Of a DNA stretch of 25,273 nt, positions 10,754-19,401 are shown piece after piece; within the stretch, counting starts at the first letter, position 1; each line of letters begins with the position of its first letter. The DNA is from Beroe ovata. Its lineage: Eukaryota; Ctenophora; Nuda; Beroida; Beroidae. The notes beneath the pieces were generated by a model. It had not been told where the DNA came from, did not search any database, and worked only from the letters and a program-made list of their open reading frames with translations. The stretch covers positions 317,002 to 342,274 of the forward strand of contig CAMPET010000055.1 of the NCBI GenBank assembly GCA_946803715.1. The letters are read 5' to 3'. Position numbers and translations under genes: made by a program.

Positions 10754-11843
10754 CACGTCTGCAGCGCGCTATAGATTCAACGATTAGAAGGAAAATTGTT
10801 GAACTCATGCATCTATAACATTAACAATAGCAATCATATCAACAGCTGCTAGTGCTACTTAGCAAAAGTTCAAAGTTAATGATATTCTGCTTAGCTCGTA
10901 GCTAGAGCTTGATCAAAATAATGCCCAAAAGAAAAAGAGATCAAACTTCACTTTGCCGCTGAGCAGGCGCGAGGAATTGGATAATGGCTTAAACGCTAAA
11001 TCTAACTTCGATGTTCATTTAGCCACTTTCTGTCTTTCTGTCGACTTTAGCAATTGAGGCGTGGTACGTGCCAAGGATTTCTTTGGTTTAATCGACGGGT
11101 ATAATCACTATTTAGCACATTACTAATACATTTGCCATTGCACATTGGTTGTAGTTGTACTTTAGCTTTGTACATTGCATTTGGCGATGTCAATTAGGCA
11201 CCATACCATTTATACCAACTCCAAGGAATTCATCGTCATGATTCTTGTCAGATTGAATTGATTCGCAAAAGTCCATGTCTGATGTCCAATGCAACATTGC
11301 ATCCTGCAATCCTAAGCAAGTCTGCTAAATAGTAAATCAGTATAAAACCTATTAGTATTTACTGGCCATGACATTGACCTGCTTTGGCCCTTTGCTTTGC
11401 CTCTGTGCCTCACTGCTTCACTGCCTCACATGGCCACATGCCTGGCCTGGTGAAGCTGAATTTGACATGACGCCTAGCCGCGCCGCGAATAGGCATGGCC
11501 TGGGCAAGCGTAGCGTTGAGTCGAGCGTCAGCTGTTCCCGCGCTGCGTGACCCAAATACTCCGCGGGCGTTGCGCGTCTCCGTGGTCTCCTTTCTACGAC
11601 TTTTCAGATCACTGAGTAGAACAGGGGCGCGCAACGTGTGCACAAGCGTCAGCGCATGGCAGCGAAGTTAACGTTTCTCTCAATCTCTCATTCCCGCGGT
11701 TAGTATAGCGGCGCGGGCGAATCCCGGGCCTATCGTAAACAGGCAAACAAAACTAAATTTAAACCGCTGATGCAACTGACTCTGAAAACATTTAACAAAA
11801 TTGTCCAATGTCCATGTCCGCTCCGCGCAGCTTGTAGCACGTG

Positions 11844-12165
11844 CACGCGCCGCGCGCAGCACGAAATTCTCAACAGGGTCTGTCATCGATCGATAATGAA
11901 ATTGTCAAATGTTACCTGACCTGTTTCTCGCGCGCGCCGCGCGCGAGAAACAGGTCAGGTAACATCTGACAATAATAAAATAAATATGTATATGCAAAGC
12001 ATTGCGCGGCTCGCAAGATATTCTCATATTTCGAGTGACCCATCACTATTCAGTTGTCTGGCGATGCTTTACCGCTGATGCGCGGCGCGCGCAAAACGAA
12101 ATTCTCGACTGCTCGACAGTCATCGATCGACAACCCATAAAGCGCGACATGCGAGAAACAGTGTA
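11844..12165. repeat. Duplicated CpG-rich repeat segment
   Basis: Two diverged copies share the same order of motifs: an alternating GCGC tract, CGAAATTCTC, TCATCGATCGA and GCGAGAAACAG. The first copy runs from about 11844 and contains the palindrome; the second runs from about 12079 to 12165. It appears to be a local duplication of an unidentified repeat. Confidence 0.6.
11901..11973. repeat. 73-bp near-perfect palindrome
   Basis: Arms 11901-11936 and 11938-11973 are reverse complements at 35 of 36 positions around a single central C at 11937. The centre is alternating CG (CTCGCGCGCG, C, CGCGCGCGAG) and the outer arms read TGTTACCTGACCTGTTT. It could extrude as a cruciform or fold as one long RNA hairpin. 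Confidence 0.95.
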
Positions 12166-12766
12166 CGGATCATGACATCCGGCAAATGCAGTGGACAGAT
12201 GCATGCACAATGCACATCCAGCAAAGTTTTCAATTGCAGACAATACTATAATTTGTCATAGATAGGTTAAACTTATGTTGGGAGCACGATTTCTAACAAA
12301 TGCCAATACATACAGCTGTAGCTACTATGAAGGTTAGGGAGTCTGGAGTCTAAAACATCAATTCCCTGAGATAGACTCCCTTTACTATCAATGACTCTCT
12401 AATGTCCCTCTTGTCTCACTGTAGTGATTTAGTCGTAGTGACTAGTCCTATCTGTATTCGGTCTCGTGTAGTATGGGCGTACCAGAGATCCAAGGAAACA
12501 CTCTCGTCGTACACAGAACTGAATTGCAAAATAGAAAGAATCTTGCACAAACACAATAATCTAATTTAACGCGGCCCGGAGCACGCAATCTGATATTATC
12601 CATTCCGTGTCTCTCACTAACCGTCACTCTCACTAATCTAATAAACTGTATAAACACGTACCCCTTTCAACCTGGGACTGCAGATCTCTGCAGAGCTGCA
12701 GCCTGCAGATTAAGAGATACGCGCAGGTCAATGTACCAAATAAAGTAAATAAACGCGGTTACATCA

Positions 12767-13383
12767 ACTCCAGTCTAAAAATCTGGGAATTTTAAGTATT
12801 AAAATTTCCACTGTATCAACGGTAAAGAAACTTCTAGAAAGTCTAAATTCTGTAAAATCTAAAAGTTTATAAAAATCTAACCTCGAAATTCTATTTAAGG
12901 TAAAGCCGCACGCATTTAATTTTAAATTCGTAATAAAATACTAGCATACGCAAATGGGAATATTAACGCCTACAACTTGTTACCAGGTCAATATGCAAAC
13001 ATAAAGTCATGAATTAATCCGTGAATAAATCATGCTTCGAAAAAAGGTCAATTTGCGTATAAAAATGTCCGCATAAAATCTGAACAACATCTGAATATAA
13101 CTCTTTTACAACGCCAGATACTCAAAAATTGAAAATCTGAAAATAATGCACAATAATTAATACGCTACTCTACCTATGAGTAGCCTAAAATCCTCGCAAG
13201 GATGAAAATAAGGGGAAATTTAGCTTACCACTCGCTTCTGTTACATAAGGATTTCCCCCCCAAAACAATTGAAAATTTATGAAAATTTTTAGCCCGTTAA
13301 TATAACTCCATAAGAAAAATTTCCAAGCTTATGCTTCAAGGTATTTAATTAAATCCATTGCACTACTCCAGTCTAAAAATCTG
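12767..13383. repeat. 19-bp direct repeat bracketing 598 bp
   Basis: ACTCCAGTCTAAAAATCTG occurs identically at 12767-12785 and 13365-13383 in the AT-rich block 3' of the gag ORF. It may be a remnant of element termini, but similarity beyond the 19 bp is weak. Confidence 0.5.
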
Positions 13384-13486
13384 CGCGTGGTCTAATTACT
13401 GATACTAAATTATTGAAGTATCGACAGTCATGAGCACTTGTAATATTCTCTAAAATAGACAGTGGAGACGTACGTGGTTCCAAAAC

Positions 13487-14488
13487 CTAATTTACCAAAT
13501 GAAGACGTTGAAAACAAATCTGCGCTCGTGAACAAGTAACAATCTTAAAACTCATTAGACAATGATTGTTCATCTTGATACAGTCATTGACTTGTAGAAC
13601 GTCTAATGGGCTGGTACTTTCCTCGATAGCTGCAGTGGGTCTGCTGCTCTTCAATGTTTCCATAAGATTCTCAAGTCGAGTAGCCTCATCTACAGCTTCC
13701 TCGAACGTAGTAATCTGCGTGTTTTCATGGAGCTTCAGTCTCAACTCTTGGTTATTTAGACCCTTCAAGAGCGTGGTGAAGCAGGCTTCTTCATGGAGCT
13801 GCGACTCTGAGTCAGTGTATGCCCTCGAAGCCGTGTCTGTGATTCGGTAGGCAAAGTCCTCTACCTTCTCTCCGGAATCTTGTTTCATTTCCGAGAGTTT
13901 AGCTCTGTAAGTCCGTCCATCATGTGATGGATTTATCTTCTTTTCGTATATCTCTGTGAATAACACTGCATCCTTCCTCTGGCCGGGAGAAAGGTGCACT
14001 TTCCTCAACTTGTTCCTCGTGAAATCGTCAACTAAGTTCAGGAACAAGATGTGTAGGTTGTCATCCTTAATCTTACTAAGGGTAATGTAGTCTCTGAATT
14101 TCTCACAGTACTTAGAGAAATTTTGTCCCCTCTCGAATTTAGCAGGAGTCGGGATCTTGAAGTTGAAGGAAGAGCCAGTCTGTCGTGGCTGTACTCTTTC
14201 CTGGGCTTTATTGTCTGTCAAAGCCGAAGTGTCGACTTCAGTCCCGTTTTGTCTGTGACTATCTGAGTCTTGCAGGATCCCAAGTGCTGATTTCTTCAGT
14301 CTCTCCTCTTCACTTATGCAAGCGTTGAGAGTTTCTTCCAGTTCAGCCAATCTTTCATCCTCTTTCTCTTTCTCCTCTACCGTAGCATTTTCCAGGCTAA
14401 GTTTTAGCCCTATCAGCTCCTCCCTGGTACTCTTGGTTAGATTCATAGCTTCAAGAAGGGCTGACAGCGTCGATGTATCTGTTGACAT
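13487..14488 (-). CDS. Retrotransposon Gag-like protein (no pol nearby)
   Basis: The first ATG (14488-14486) gives 333 residues; the open frame continues 30 codons upstream without an ATG. The first third is acidic and coiled-coil-like (Leu/Glu heptads about 20-65). The middle (about 120-300) resembles the Retrotrans_gag capsid domain of Ty3/Gypsy-type elements, with Phe/Leu-rich helices, a conserved FxxYCEKFRDY-type stretch and a GEKVEDFAYRI-type helix. No CCHC zinc knuckle is seen. The last 30 residues look unrelated to the domain, as if the frame ran into foreign sequence. No protease, reverse transcriptase or integrase is visible downstream. It could be a degraded or non-autonomous element or a captured gag; the frame has no stop or frameshift in the capsid part. 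The leader carries a hairpin array (14564-14724). Confidence 0.75.
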   Translation of the reverse strand: MSTDTSTLSALLEAMNLTKSTREELIGLKLSLENATVEEKEKEDERLAELEETLNACISEEERLKKSALGILQDSDSHRQNGTEVDTSALTDNKAQERVQPRQTGSSFNFKIPTPAKFERGQNFSKYCEKFRDYITLSKIKDDNLHILFLNLVDDFTRNKLRKVHLSPGQRKDAVLFTEIYEKKINPSHDGRTYRAKLSEMKQDSGEKVEDFAYRITDTASRAYTDSESQLHEEACFTTLLKGLNNQELRLKLHENTQITTFEEAVDEATRLENLMETLKSSRPTAAIEESTSPLDVLQVNDCIKMNNHCLMSFKIVTCSRAQICFQRLHLVN

Positions 14489-14563
14489 CGCAACTTCTGA
14501 GAGAGCTGACTGGATACGAAAGGAACAGTGAGAAAGTGGGAGATTAGAAGAGCCTTTGAACAC

Positions 14564-14724
14564 TCGGCTGTTAGCCAAAGGGTCAAAGTATAGAGTGGAT
14601 GTAACAACTGTTAGCTGTTACGGGGCGAAGAAAAGTGAAACAACTGTTAGCTGCTTCGGAAAAGAAAGAAACGACTGTTAGCCGTCTCAGAGAGGAGAAA
14701 TGGAAACAACTGTTAGCTGTTTCC
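14564..14724 (-). other. Array of five hairpins with a common UAACA pentaloop in the gag leader
   Basis: On the minus (gag-sense) strand five stem-loops share the loop UAACA: 14724-14702, 14688-14668, 14657-14637, 14621-14601 and 14578-14564. The first four carry an invariant GC-UAACA-GU cap on different lower stems (GGAAACA/TGTTTCC, GAGACG/CGTTTC, GAAGCA/TGTTTC, GTAACA/TGTTAC). The fifth has a GGC/GCC stem. Two stems contain G-U pairs that would be A-C mismatches on the other strand, so the structure fits RNA in gag sense. Spacing is about 31-40 nt. Role unknown; a packaging or translation signal is possible. Confidence 0.75.
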
Positions 14725-15025
14725 GAGCAGGGACGAGACAACATCGTACCTGTACAGCAGATATCAGCCGTGGGCCTTTATAGTTGCGTTCACTGTCGAT
14801 ATGCAATTTAAGAAGGATCAAATATCGCTTAATGATAACGTTCTTATTCCATAACTGGTCTTATTCCATAACTGGTCTATCGTGCAATGATCACTCAGGA
14901 ATTTCCTGCAGAACTTACTAATGCTCCAACTCAATGAATTTATGTCACCTATTTGCTCTCAATGTATGAAGACAATAAATCTACATTTTGCTTTATAAGT
15001 TCTAACACATGATAATGTTGATAGA
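14725..15025. other. Spacer between the gag leader and IDH3B; 17-bp tandem repeat
   Basis: This divergent spacer must hold the IDH3B promoter. The 17-bp unit CTTATTCCATAACTGGT is tandemly duplicated at 14843-14859 and 14860-14876. No TATA box or other clear core promoter element stands out, and no clear LTR boundary was found. Confidence 0.6.
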
Positions 15026-17241
15026 ATGCTGAGGGTTATTTCTCAATCACTTTTGTCTGTTGGTAGCAGAGCAGCCAGTAGTGCAGCAGCAGTCAAGCCT
15101 GGAACTAAATATGGTGGTAAAACAACAGTCACCCTGATTCCAGGTTTTCCTATAGTGGAAATGTAATTGAGTGTGCACTCTGAAAGTATAAATGGTTTTG
15201 TGAGTTGTAACTACAGGATCCTTTACAGGTGATGGAGTTGGACCAGAAATTTGTGAGTCTGTGACAACAATTTTCAAGGAATTGTCTGTGCCTGTGGAGT
15301 TCGAGGTGATAGATCTGACTAAGTACTCATTAAAAGACGATGGAGCATTCAATATGGCTGTGACTTCTTTAAAGAGGAATGGTGTCGGACTGAAAGGTTC
15401 AGTCTTTTCCATCATGCATCGAAGAACCCATGAAAAATACGCATAAAACTTATGATAATCCAATTTTTCAGGAGTCATCAACAGATCAGCAGATTTTAGA
15501 ACTCATAATGTGGAATTTCGAGGCAACTTGGATATGTATGCAAATGTTGTAAGGTGTATGAGTTTTGATGGTATAAAAACTCACCACACAGGTAGCATTC
15601 ATCTCCTAAACATTTTCTTACCTCTTCCTCAGATTAATTTTAGATAGTCTTATCCTTGTCATCCATTGGAACAGGTATTGATTTGATTGCAATACGGGAA
15701 AACACTGAGGGAGAATACAGTTGTCTAGAGCATGAATCAGTGCCTGGCGTTGTGGAATCTCTCAAAATCATAACAAGGGAGAAATCACTGAGAATTGCAA
15801 AGTTTGCATTTGATTATGCACTTGAACACAATAGGAGTAAGGTGACTTGTATTCACAAAGCCAATATCATGAAACTTAGTGATGGACTGTTTAAACAGTG
15901 CTGCAAAGAGGTGAGATTATCAGTCTGCCATTGATCTTCTTCAGTATTATTCAAACTTATTCGAAATTCCTCAGTCCTATGTTCTACAATTGCTCTCTTA
16001 TGTTCTACAATTGCTCCATATCAGGTCTCTGAGTTGTACCCAACAATAGAATACAATGAGCAAATAGTAGACAACACATGTCAGCAGCTTGTAATAAATC
16101 CACAGCAGTTTGATGTTATGGTAAGTTCTGAGTAAAACCTCTGTTTATGAGTAGTAGCATCAATTTCCTGCCATTTCATGTCATTTCGATCATATCAGGT
16201 TATGCCTAATCTCTATGGAAACCTGGTTTCCAATCTTGCTGCTGGTCTTGTTGGAGGCGCAGGAGTTGTTCCGAGCAAGAGTTATGGAACTGACATCGCA
16301 GTGAGTTGCTGAATGAACTATTTTGTTGGGATGGATTTAACTGTTCCTATTTTTAGAATTTGTTTTAGCTGACACATCGCTCTTCCCCAGGTTTTTGAGC
16401 CTGGTGCCAGACACACTTGGATGGAAATGAAAGGGATGTACGTGGCTAACCCTGTAGCCATGATCCTCAGTTCGGCGTTCATGCTCAAACATCTTACATT
16501 GCACGAGCCTGGTGACAAGCTCATACAAGCAGTCAGTAAGTACCATACGTTAAGTCCTTAGCAATGATTTCTTTCATCTTCTTTTTTCCTTACTTTCTTT
16601 TCTACTGTCATTTTCTCATGGAAGATATTTCTTCACCTGAAGCTTGTCGGAATTTGAACGCGACCTTTGCCCAGAACAGGTACTAAACAATGGAATATGT
16701 AAGACCAGGGATCTAGGTGGTCAAGCCACCACACGTGAAATGACCCGGTCAATCATTTCCGAACTTCACGAAGTCTATGCCAGGGATTAGGTAATGCTCG
16801 GTTAGCAGTTCGTCATTGGCAAAATGCCATCCTAGAGGGGTGACTGCTTGAATCAGTCATCGTGCTTAAAACAAAGCACGACTCGTTCTAAAGCATGTTT
16901 GCTGATTCTTTCCGCTGATTTTCATGAAATACATCTTCTTCACGCTCTCATTGAAATCATGTAGACTACTTTCCTCAATTCAAGTTGTATTTGATGCTGC
17001 CATTGGTTCATATCTCATTGTAATATGTCCAACTCAAACTTATGCTTCATTCCCAATACAATATTGCGTCCCAGATTGGTAGATGCCTGCTAAAACTGTT
17101 ATTTTCCTGCTATAACTCATCATATTCTCCCCAGGAAACGTGATAAACTCGGGAACCTGCAGAACTATTGATCTGGGAGGAAGTGCAAATACTCGAGATA
17201 TGACCAGAGCCGTTCTTGATCAACTGGAGACCCTGCATTGA
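15026..17241 (+). CDS. IDH3B: NAD-dependent isocitrate dehydrogenase subunit beta, mitochondrial
   Basis: Exons: 15026-15143, 15229-15396, 15472-15591, 15675-15910, 16025-16120, 16199-16300, 16391-16535, 17135-17241 (TGA); phases agree and give 363 residues (human about 385). The first 25 or so residues ([18 protein letters not shown]) form a mitochondrial presequence. Family motifs: IPGDGVGPE across the exon 1/2 junction, RENTEGEYS (143-151), HKANIMKL (196-203), VMPNLYGN (247-254). In catalytic alpha subunits the last motif continues as YGDxxSD with two metal-binding Asp; here both are Asn (254, 258), as expected for a regulatory beta or gamma subunit. [10 protein letters not shown] and FAFDYA favour beta. 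It would work with alpha and gamma in the TCA-cycle enzyme that oxidises isocitrate to 2-oxoglutarate. Intron 7 (599 bp) carries a stem-loop row. Confidence 0.95.
16645..16881. other. Row of six stem-loops (and a tRNA-like B box) in IDH3B intron 7
   Basis: Short inverted repeats follow each other: GGTGG/CCACC (16716-16730), GAAATGA/TCATTTC (16737-16759), ACTT/AAGT (16763-16774), TGGCA/TGCCA (16817-16829), TGACTG/CAGTCA (16841-16859) and TCGTGCTT/AAGCACGA (16860-16881). CCAGGGAT plus TAGGT recurs at 16705 and 16780. A minus-strand TTCAAAT context at 16645-16664 resembles a tRNA T-arm. It may be a SINE or an intronic structured RNA; the type is not identified. Confidence 0.5.
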
Positions 17242-17730
17242 TAGATCTTTCCACTGTCACTATACGGGGTCTTTGAGTTAGGAGCCATGTTTCCTACATC
17301 TATATAAAAATGTATGAGTTTCAATGAGTACATTAATTGGTCAGGGTTCTATCATCCATCATAAATCAAGTTTATCATGTGACTACTCAAATCATAACGC
17401 TTTTGATGATTCCGATTCTTCCTTGATTGATTTGTCCTCTGTTAAGTTATTCTACTAGGCTACCCTAATGGCATGAGCATGGATTATTTGATCGGTCCTT
17501 TCAAAATCCACTGCTCCAAACACTGAGGGAATGATTGTGAAATAATTCATTTGTAATATTGTAAATTGTCGACACTATTTAAGTTTTTACTATGTAAATG
17601 GTGGTTGATTATTCGTCTTTTAGATAAAACTGACTTAGAAATAAAACTGACACTTATTCGATATGACATCCTACTTTCTATAGCAAGTTACCTCACATCT
17701 GTGACTTGAAACTAACAACTTTGTCAGGTG
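17242..17730 (+). other. IDH3B 3' UTR and short spacer to the PLD gene
   Basis: AATAAA at 17640-17645 is the last of several candidate polyadenylation signals. It leaves only 85 bp before the PLD start codon. The sequence just before the ATG reads TTTGTCAG then GTG, which looks like a splice acceptor. Confidence 0.5.
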
Positions 17731-19038
17731 ATGATAATCTGCTGTTTTCTTGTCTCTCTCCTCCCCTCTCTCTCCTCTTCTCTCCTCCCCTGCAAATCCC
17801 TCAGTCTCATTGAGTCGATCCCTGACGGTCTCTCTTTCCCTCCTTACACCATAAGGAATCGTAACACAACCTCCGCCCTATTCCAGCTAATTGACATCAC
17901 CGAGGAGACCCTTGATATAGCTGAATTCTACTTTATACTCCGTCCAAATCCGAGACCGAGTGATGATTCTGATTCTGACGGTAGAGAGTTGTGGCAAAAA
18001 CTCGCTGCGAAAAGTGCGTCTGGACCGGGGAAAATAAGGATTGTCCAGAATATTCCCGATAAGGAGAACCCTAGTGCGGATTCAAGGGATTTGGTGCAGT
18101 TTGGGGTTGAATTGCGCTATGTAAACCTAACTGAGCTTATCGGGAATGGAATTCTTCATACTAAACTTTGGATAAGCGATAAGAAACATTTCTATTTGGG
18201 TTCGTCTAATACAGATTGGAGGTCCTTAAGGCAGGTTAAGGAGATGGGCTTGTTAGGAATTGATTGTGATGCTATGGGTGAAGATTTGCAGAAGATGTTC
18301 GATATCTATTGGTATCTTACGAACAATACAGTACCCAGGACCTTCCCATCCTCCTTAGACACAGTTTATAACATGGATAATCCAATGAAACTATCCATAG
18401 ACAACTATCAGTCGAACATGGATGTTTACCTTGTCTCAAGTCCGCCTCCCTTCTGCTCATCCGGCAGAACAAATGACATTGACGGTCTCCTTCATGTTAT
18501 CAACTCAGCTGAACAGTTTATCAATATCGAGGTCATGGAATATTTTCCCGCCATTCTTTATGTTACTCCCGAACGGTATTGGCCCGTTATTGATGACGCT
18601 CTGAGACGAGCTGCGTTTGACCGTGGTGTGACCGTGAGGCTGCTGATCGGACCATTCCCTCACAACATAACACGGGCAGATGAGTTGCGTTATCTGAAGA
18701 GTCTAGCTGCCCTGAATGGTGGTGGGAAAGAAAGCAGTGTCAGAGTGGAAGTGAGATTATTCATTGTTCCTTCCTTCACTCCCACACAGGAAAACTTGCG
18801 CTACGCTCGCGTTAACCACGCGAAGTTCATGACAACAGACCGTCACTCGTACCTTTCTACCAGTAACTGGTCAGGGGACTATTTCACATCTACTGCCGGG
18901 ATTAGCAGTGTTATGAAGTGTGAAGAGGGGGTGGACCGCGATTTATGCCGTGATTTGTTGCAGGTGTTTGTTAGGGACTGGGAGTCAGAGTATGCTAAAC
19001 CGCTCAAATACTGGGGTGGAGGGGACATGGCGTTCTGA
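17731..19038 (+). CDS. PLD3/PLD4-like phospholipase D-family 5' exonuclease, intronless
   Basis: A 435-residue ORF from ATG; TAA at 17713-17715 closes the frame upstream and the GTG before the ATG is not a start. Residues 1-20 (MIICCFLVSLLPSL...) form a signal peptide or signal anchor, followed by the family's LIESIPDGLSF. Both HKD motifs are complete: HTKLWISD (H143, K145, D150) followed by FYLGSSNTDWRSL, and HAKFMTTD (H363, K365, D370) followed by STSNWSGDYF. SSPPPFCSSGRTNDIDGLL also matches vertebrate PLD3. At least five N-glycosylation sequons support a luminal location. Mammalian PLD3 and PLD4 are lysosomal single-strand nucleic acid 5' exonucleases that limit Toll-like receptor signalling; the same activity is inferred here. 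The PLD3/PLD4 tail is shorter, ending GGDMAF, and no long cytoplasmic N-terminus is visible. Confidence 0.93.
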   Translation: MIICCFLVSLLPSLSSSLLPCKSLSLIESIPDGLSFPPYTIRNRNTTSALFQLIDITEETLDIAEFYFILRPNPRPSDDSDSDGRELWQKLAAKSASGPGKIRIVQNIPDKENPSADSRDLVQFGVELRYVNLTELIGNGILHTKLWISDKKHFYLGSSNTDWRSLRQVKEMGLLGIDCDAMGEDLQKMFDIYWYLTNNTVPRTFPSSLDTVYNMDNPMKLSIDNYQSNMDVYLVSSPPPFCSSGRTNDIDGLLHVINSAEQFINIEVMEYFPAILYVTPERYWPVIDDALRRAAFDRGVTVRLLIGPFPHNITRADELRYLKSLAALNGGGKESSVRVEVRLFIVPSFTPTQENLRYARVNHAKFMTTDRHSYLSTSNWSGDYFTSTAGISSVMKCEEGVDRDLCRDLLQVFVRDWESEYAKPLKYWGGGDMAF

Positions 19039-19401
19039 GTTATCGACCTTAAGGAACTGGGGTCTGGATTTTTATTTCATTGTTTTGACTTAATCATTTA
19101 TCAGTTGTTTTGACTTAATCATTTATCAGTTGTTTGAAACCGTTGGTATTTCAGTTTATTTTTTTATTTAAATTTATTGCATTTGTGTCAGAATTTTGAT
19201 ATTTCGGCCAAATATAAATAAAATGTTTTGCTTTGTATTTGATATCAATAAGATTCGAAAAGTAACGCTCGATTTAATGATTCCAGGATATTATGTACAA
19301 TTCACTACTCGCTATTCCTGATTTGATTTCAAAAACAAATGTATCCAAGTTATACCTATGGTTATTGTTAAGCTGTTCAGTAAAAGTTTTTCCCTCTTAG
19401 A
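19039..19401 (+). other. PLD 3' UTR and spacer to API5; 25-bp tandem repeat
   Basis: A 25-bp unit (TGTTTTGACTTAATCATTTA...) is duplicated at 19081-19105 and 19106-19130 with a partial third copy. AATAAA is at 19217-19222. TTTTTCCCTCTTAG at 19387-19400 ends one base before the API5 ATG and looks like a splice acceptor. Confidence 0.7.

Larger units (their letters stand above)
10754..13486. other. Large non-coding region with palindrome, CpG-rich repeats and AT-rich block
   Basis: No gene recognised. 10754-11450 is the 5' flank of the DEG/ENaC gene. 11460-12170 is CpG-rich and contains the palindrome and duplicated repeats listed separately. 12336-12344 and 12373-12381 are 9-bp inverted repeats (AGGGAGTCT). 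12740-13480 is AT-rich, follows the gag ORF and may be remains of its element, but I see no pol domains and no clear LTR. Confidence 0.6.

Noticed and set aside
12767-13383. LTR pair of the gag element
   Set aside because: Only 19 bp are shared, both copies lie on the 3' side of gag, and no TG...CA ends or primer site could be defined.
14601-14724. CAACTG copies as an array of Myb-binding sites
   Set aside because: The hexamer matches the loose Myb consensus, but the whole hairpin with wobble pairs on one strand explains the repetition better.
16645-16664. tRNA gene on the minus strand in IDH3B intron 7
   Set aside because: Only a T-arm-like piece is seen; no matching A box at normal distance and no acceptor stem, so at most a tRNA-derived repeat.
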